Below, in pieces: positions 3,271 to 5,819 of a DNA stretch of 5,819 nt (position 1 is its first letter; every line of letters begins with the position of its first letter). The stretch lies in NCBI GenBank assembly GCA_900553145.1, contig USCL01000240.1:1-5819 (forward strand), in the 5' to 3' direction. Below the pieces are notes generated by a model. The model saw nothing but the letters and a program-made list of their open reading frames with translations, did no database searches and was not told where the DNA came from. A program made the translations under genes and the position numbers. This DNA comes from an uncultured Desulfovibrio sp. (GTDB lineage Bacteria > Desulfobacterota > Desulfovibrionia > Desulfovibrionales > Desulfovibrionaceae).

Positions 3271-5819
3271 ATGCCTGCTTCCTTGACTGCGGCGGGGGAT
3301 GCCCTCGCCCGCCTTTTCGCCGCGCCGGAAAAAGGCTCCGTCCCGCACCGCAGCGTGCGGCAGGGGGTTCTGATCCTTGTGGCCTTCATCGGCGGGATGC
3401 TGCCGATTTCCAACATGGCGATGCTCAGTTCGGCCTATCTGGCCCTTTCCGGCGACTTCAACGCGGATCTCATCGACCTCGGGCGGCTGGCGCTCGGCAA
3501 CCTCCTGATCATGGGGCTGGTGCAGCCGCTGGTCAACTACATCCATGCCGGGCTCGGCCTGCGCGGGGCGCTCTTCCTCGCGCTCTGCGTGCTGACCGTG
3601 GCCGGGGTGGGGGCCGCCTCGTCCGGGTCGCTCTCCGAGATGACCCTGTGGTACGCGCTGGCGGGGTTCGGGGGCGGGATGTTCCTGAGCCTCTCCGCCC
3701 GCATCCTTTTCGTCGCCGTGCCCCCGGAATCGCGCAGGCTCATGATGGCGGTCTGGAGCTTCTTCATCGGGTTCGGCTCCAACCTGAGCCCGCTGCTCGG
3801 CGGGTTCCTCGTGGAGTTCTTTACGTGGCACTCGCTGTTCCTGCTCTCGCCGCTGGTGGCGCTGCCGTGCCTCGTGATCCTGTTCTTCCTGCTGCCGGAC
3901 AACCGGCCCGCAGGCATGCCGCCGTTCGACTGGTGCTCGTTCGCCTTCCTCGTGGCCTTCGCCGTGCCGACGCTCATCGTGGTCTGCTACGGGCAGACCT
4001 TCGGCTGGAACTCCTCGTTCATCCTGATCATGATCTTCTGCGCCGCGTCCGCGCTGTTCCTGTTCCTCGTGTCCTGCTTCAGCGCCGAGGCCCCGCTCCT
4101 GCACCTGCGCAACCTCCGGATCAAGGGGGTGGGGCTCGCAGTGGCGGCCGCGCTCCTGCTCGTGATCAGCCATGTGGGGATGCGCATCCAGATGATCCTG
4201 TTCATGCGCAACGTGCTCGGCTACCCGCCCTCGGAAATCGGGCTCATGTTCCTGCTGCCGCTGTGCGTGTTCGTGCTGACGGTCGTCCCGACGGGCATCA
4301 TCGTGGCCACGCACGGCAACCCGAAGCCCTTCCTCCTGACCGGGATCGCGTGCATCGCGGGGGCGGGGCTGCTGCTTTCCCGGCTCGACGCCAACGCGGA
4401 CTGGTGGCACATGGCGGTGCCGCTGGCCCTGCGGAGCTTCGGCTACGCGATGGGCAGCGCCTCGGCCACGCCCTTCCTCCTGCGCAACGTCCCGCCCGAG
4501 AAGCAGCCGCAGACGCTCCCGGCCATCAACAGCGTGCGGTTCTTCAGCATGTGCGTATGCATGGGGTCGATCACGACCCTGAGCGTGCTGCTCAACAAGT
4601 GGTACTTCGCCCTCATCGCCGCGCAGGTGACGCAGGGCTCCTCGGCGGCCTCGGCCTCCATCGCCCGCTGGTCGGCGCTGTTCGCGGGGCAGGGGCTTTC
4701 GCCCTCGCAGTCCCGGCATGACGCGCTCCTCATCGTTTCCTCATCCATCAAAAAGCAGGCATCCGTGTTTACGTTCGACCATCTCTTCCTCATCCTGTCG
4801 CTGGTGGCGTGCACGGCTTTCGTGTGCGCCCTCCTGAGCCGCCGCGTCGACCCGCACCCCCACGCCATGCGCGCCCATGCCCGGAACGCCCTGTCCCGCC
4901 TGTGGGGATTTGTCCGGTCGCGGCTGCCCCGTCCCGCCTTCCCGCTGGCGGGATTGCTCCTGTGCTGCCTGCTGGCGGCGGGGTGCACCCTCGGGCCGGA
5001 CTACAGGCGCCCGGATCTGGAGCTGCCCGCCGTTTCCGACGCGGCGGATCAGCCGGGGCCGCTGTTCACCCGCGAGCGCTGGTGGGAAGTCTTCCACGAC
5101 GACGCCCTGAACCGCCTTGAGGACGCCGCGCTCGCCCACAACGCCAATCTGGCGCAGGCGATGGCCCGCGTCGAAGGGGCCCGGGCGGCGGCGGGCGTCG
5201 CCTTCGCCGACCGGCTGCCTTCCGTGGGCCTGCGCAGCCAGGACGGCAAGCGCCTGATGACGGAAGGGGAGGAGCTGACGCACCATTACGCCTCGCGGAC
5301 GCAGGAGGCGTACAAGGCCGTCGGGTTTTTGAGCTTCGAGCTTGACCTGTGGGGCAGTTACCGCCGTCTGGACGAGGCCGCCCGCGCCGAGCTGCTCGGC
5401 ACCAAGGCCGCCCGGGACACGATCCGGCTGTCGGTGGCCTCGGAAACGGCGCTGACGTATTTCCAGCTCCGCACCTTGCAGGAACAGGGGCGGATCGCCG
5501 CCGACATGCTCCAGTCCTACGAGCGGACGTGCAAGGTCTACGAGACGCGCTACCGCCTCGGGCAGTCGCCGGAAACCACGCTGCGCCGGTTCGCGGCGGA
5601 ACGCGACAAGACGCAGGCGCAGCTTTACGCCCTCGAGGAGCGGCGCATCCGCTGCGAAGGCGCGCTGGCCGTGCTGGCGGGCTTCAGCCCCGCCGGGATC
5701 ATCGGGAAGGCCGGGGACGCGTTTCAGGAAGGCCGTACCCTTGAGGAGCTGGCCCCGCCGCCGGACGTGCCTTCCGGCATCCCTTCGGATCTTTTGCAGC
5801 GCCGCCCGGACGTGCGTTC
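3271..5819 (+). CDS. Fused MFS (EmrB/DHA2-like) pump and NodT/OprM-type outer-membrane channel, 3' end outside window
   Basis: One frame runs from ATG 3271 (GGAAGG at 3258-3263) to the right edge: 849 codons with no stop, checked codon by codon. Residues about 33-525 are an MFS pump with about 14 hydrophobic helices, last at 503-525. Motif C survives as SPLLGG (173-178), followed by WHSLFL (186-191). Motif B's Arg and motif A's Asp are not visible, so it is a divergent EmrB/QacA-type member. After an Arg-rich linker (526-555), a hydrophobic stretch ends in LLAAGC (567-572). From Cys572 the chain is a NodT-family outer-membrane factor: GPDY (575-578), RWWEVFHDDAL (603-613), LPSVGL (659-664), FELDLWG (689-695), IPSDLLQRRPDVR (837-849). 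Only its first OEP half is visible; about 180-200 more residues would be expected. It presumably works with the adjacent HlyD adaptor as a tripartite exporter; the substrate is unknown. A normal operon would have two genes here. Confidence 0.9.
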   Translation, partial: MPASLTAAGDALARLFAAPEKGSVPHRSVRQGVLILVAFIGGMLPISNMAMLSSAYLALSGDFNADLIDLGRLALGNLLIMGLVQPLVNYIHAGLGLRGALFLALCVLTVAGVGAASSGSLSEMTLWYALAGFGGGMFLSLSARILFVAVPPESRRLMMAVWSFFIGFGSNLSPLLGGFLVEFFTWHSLFLLSPLVALPCLVILFFLLPDNRPAGMPPFDWCSFAFLVAFAVPTLIVVCYGQTFGWNSSFILIMIFCAASALFLFLVSCFSAEAPLLHLRNLRIKGVGLAVAAALLLVISHVGMRIQMILFMRNVLGYPPSEIGLMFLLPLCVFVLTVVPTGIIVATHGNPKPFLLTGIACIAGAGLLLSRLDANADWWHMAVPLALRSFGYAMGSASATPFLLRNVPPEKQPQTLPAINSVRFFSMCVCMGSITTLSVLLNKWYFALIAAQVTQGSSAASASIARWSALFAGQGLSPSQSRHDALLIVSSSIKKQASVFTFDHLFLILSLVACTAFVCALLSRRVDPHPHAMRAHARNALSRLWGFVRSRLPRPAFPLAGLLLCCLLAAGCTLGPDYRRPDLELPAVSDAADQPGPLFTRERWWEVFHDDALNRLEDAALAHNANLAQAMARVEGARAAAGVAFADRLPSVGLRSQDGKRLMTEGEELTHHYASRTQEAYKAVGFLSFELDLWGSYRRLDEAARAELLGTKAARDTIRLSVASETALTYFQLRTLQEQGRIAADMLQSYERTCKVYETRYRLGQSPETTLRRFAAERDKTQAQLYALEERRIRCEGALAVLAGFSPAGIIGKAGDAFQEGRTLEELAPPPDVPSGIPSDLLQRRPDVR
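4867..4986 (+). other. Internal lipoprotein-type signal at the MFS-OMF junction
   Basis: Residues 533-572 of the fusion have the three parts of a lipoprotein signal. There is a basic n-region with Arg at 534, 538, 543, 549, 551 and 554. A hydrophobic core spans 556-570. The lipobox-like LLAAGC ends at Cys572 (codon 4984-4986). Residue +2 is Thr, not Asp, consistent with outer-membrane sorting under the E. coli Lol rule. Because 14 TM helices leave the preceding end in the cytoplasm, this segment has the right orientation to export what follows. In-frame ATG 4867 would give a normal free-standing lipoprotein precursor, but the bases before it (GACCCGCACCCCCACGCC) show no Shine-Dalgarno. Confidence 0.75.

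Noticed and set aside
2052..3416. 454-codon open frame on the minus strand
   Set aside because: It is the shadow of the TetR and HlyD genes, with no recognisable domain, membrane pattern or ribosome site.
3100..4719. 539-codon open frame on the minus strand
   Set aside because: It is antisense to the adaptor and pump genes, is rich in His/Glu/Arg/Gln/Pro with no domain, and mirrors the codon bias of the real + strand genes, a common artefact at high GC.
3648..4721. 357-codon + strand frame offset from the pump frame
   Set aside because: It translates to Arg/Pro/His/Ala-rich sequence without hydrophobic helices, whereas the frame from 3271 gives a coherent 14-TM MFS protein. It is a shadow frame.

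Overview
The window comes from a high-GC Gram-negative bacterium. Codon third positions are strongly G/C, and a lipoprotein-type outer-membrane channel requires two membranes. The overall look is compatible with a Desulfovibrio-like or other proteobacterial genome, but nothing here fixes the taxon, so that is a weak guess. All convincing genes lie on the + strand.

Layout. (1) Positions 1-830 hold the end of a CBS-domain protein (start off the left edge) and, overlapping it by 4 nt, a complete HPP-family integral membrane protein. (2) Positions 831-1587 contain no convincing gene. This stretch holds a degenerate internal duplication, an inverted repeat, short tandem repeats, a structured segment (1161-1207), a strong rho-independent terminator (1222-1253), and then a promoter (TTGACA / TATACT) whose -10 is covered by a 15-bp palindrome. 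A roughly 225-nt GC-rich, foldable leader follows. (3) Positions 1588-5819 form a tightly packed operon: a TetR-family repressor, a HlyD/EmrA-type periplasmic adaptor that overlaps it by 10 nt, and 25 nt later a very long reading frame that is still open at the right edge.

The main point of the window is that last frame. It begins as a 14-TM EmrB/DHA2-like major facilitator pump and, with no stop codon, continues through a basic linker and a hydrophobic lipoprotein-type signal (LLAAGC, Cys572) into a NodT/OprM-type outer-membrane efflux channel. An inner-membrane pump and an outer-membrane channel, normally two proteins, are thus written as one polypeptide. The topology fits: an even number of TM helices leaves the pump's C-terminus in the cytoplasm, and the internal signal would then export the channel half. 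Lgt/LspA processing at Cys572 would split the chain into the two usual parts. I infer a self-regulated tripartite multidrug or toxic-compound exporter encoded by two structural genes plus its TetR repressor. I cannot say from the sequence alone whether such fusions are already known.

Upstream, the CBS/HPP pair is a separate small unit, probably a CBS-regulated membrane transporter, ended by the terminator at 1222-1253.
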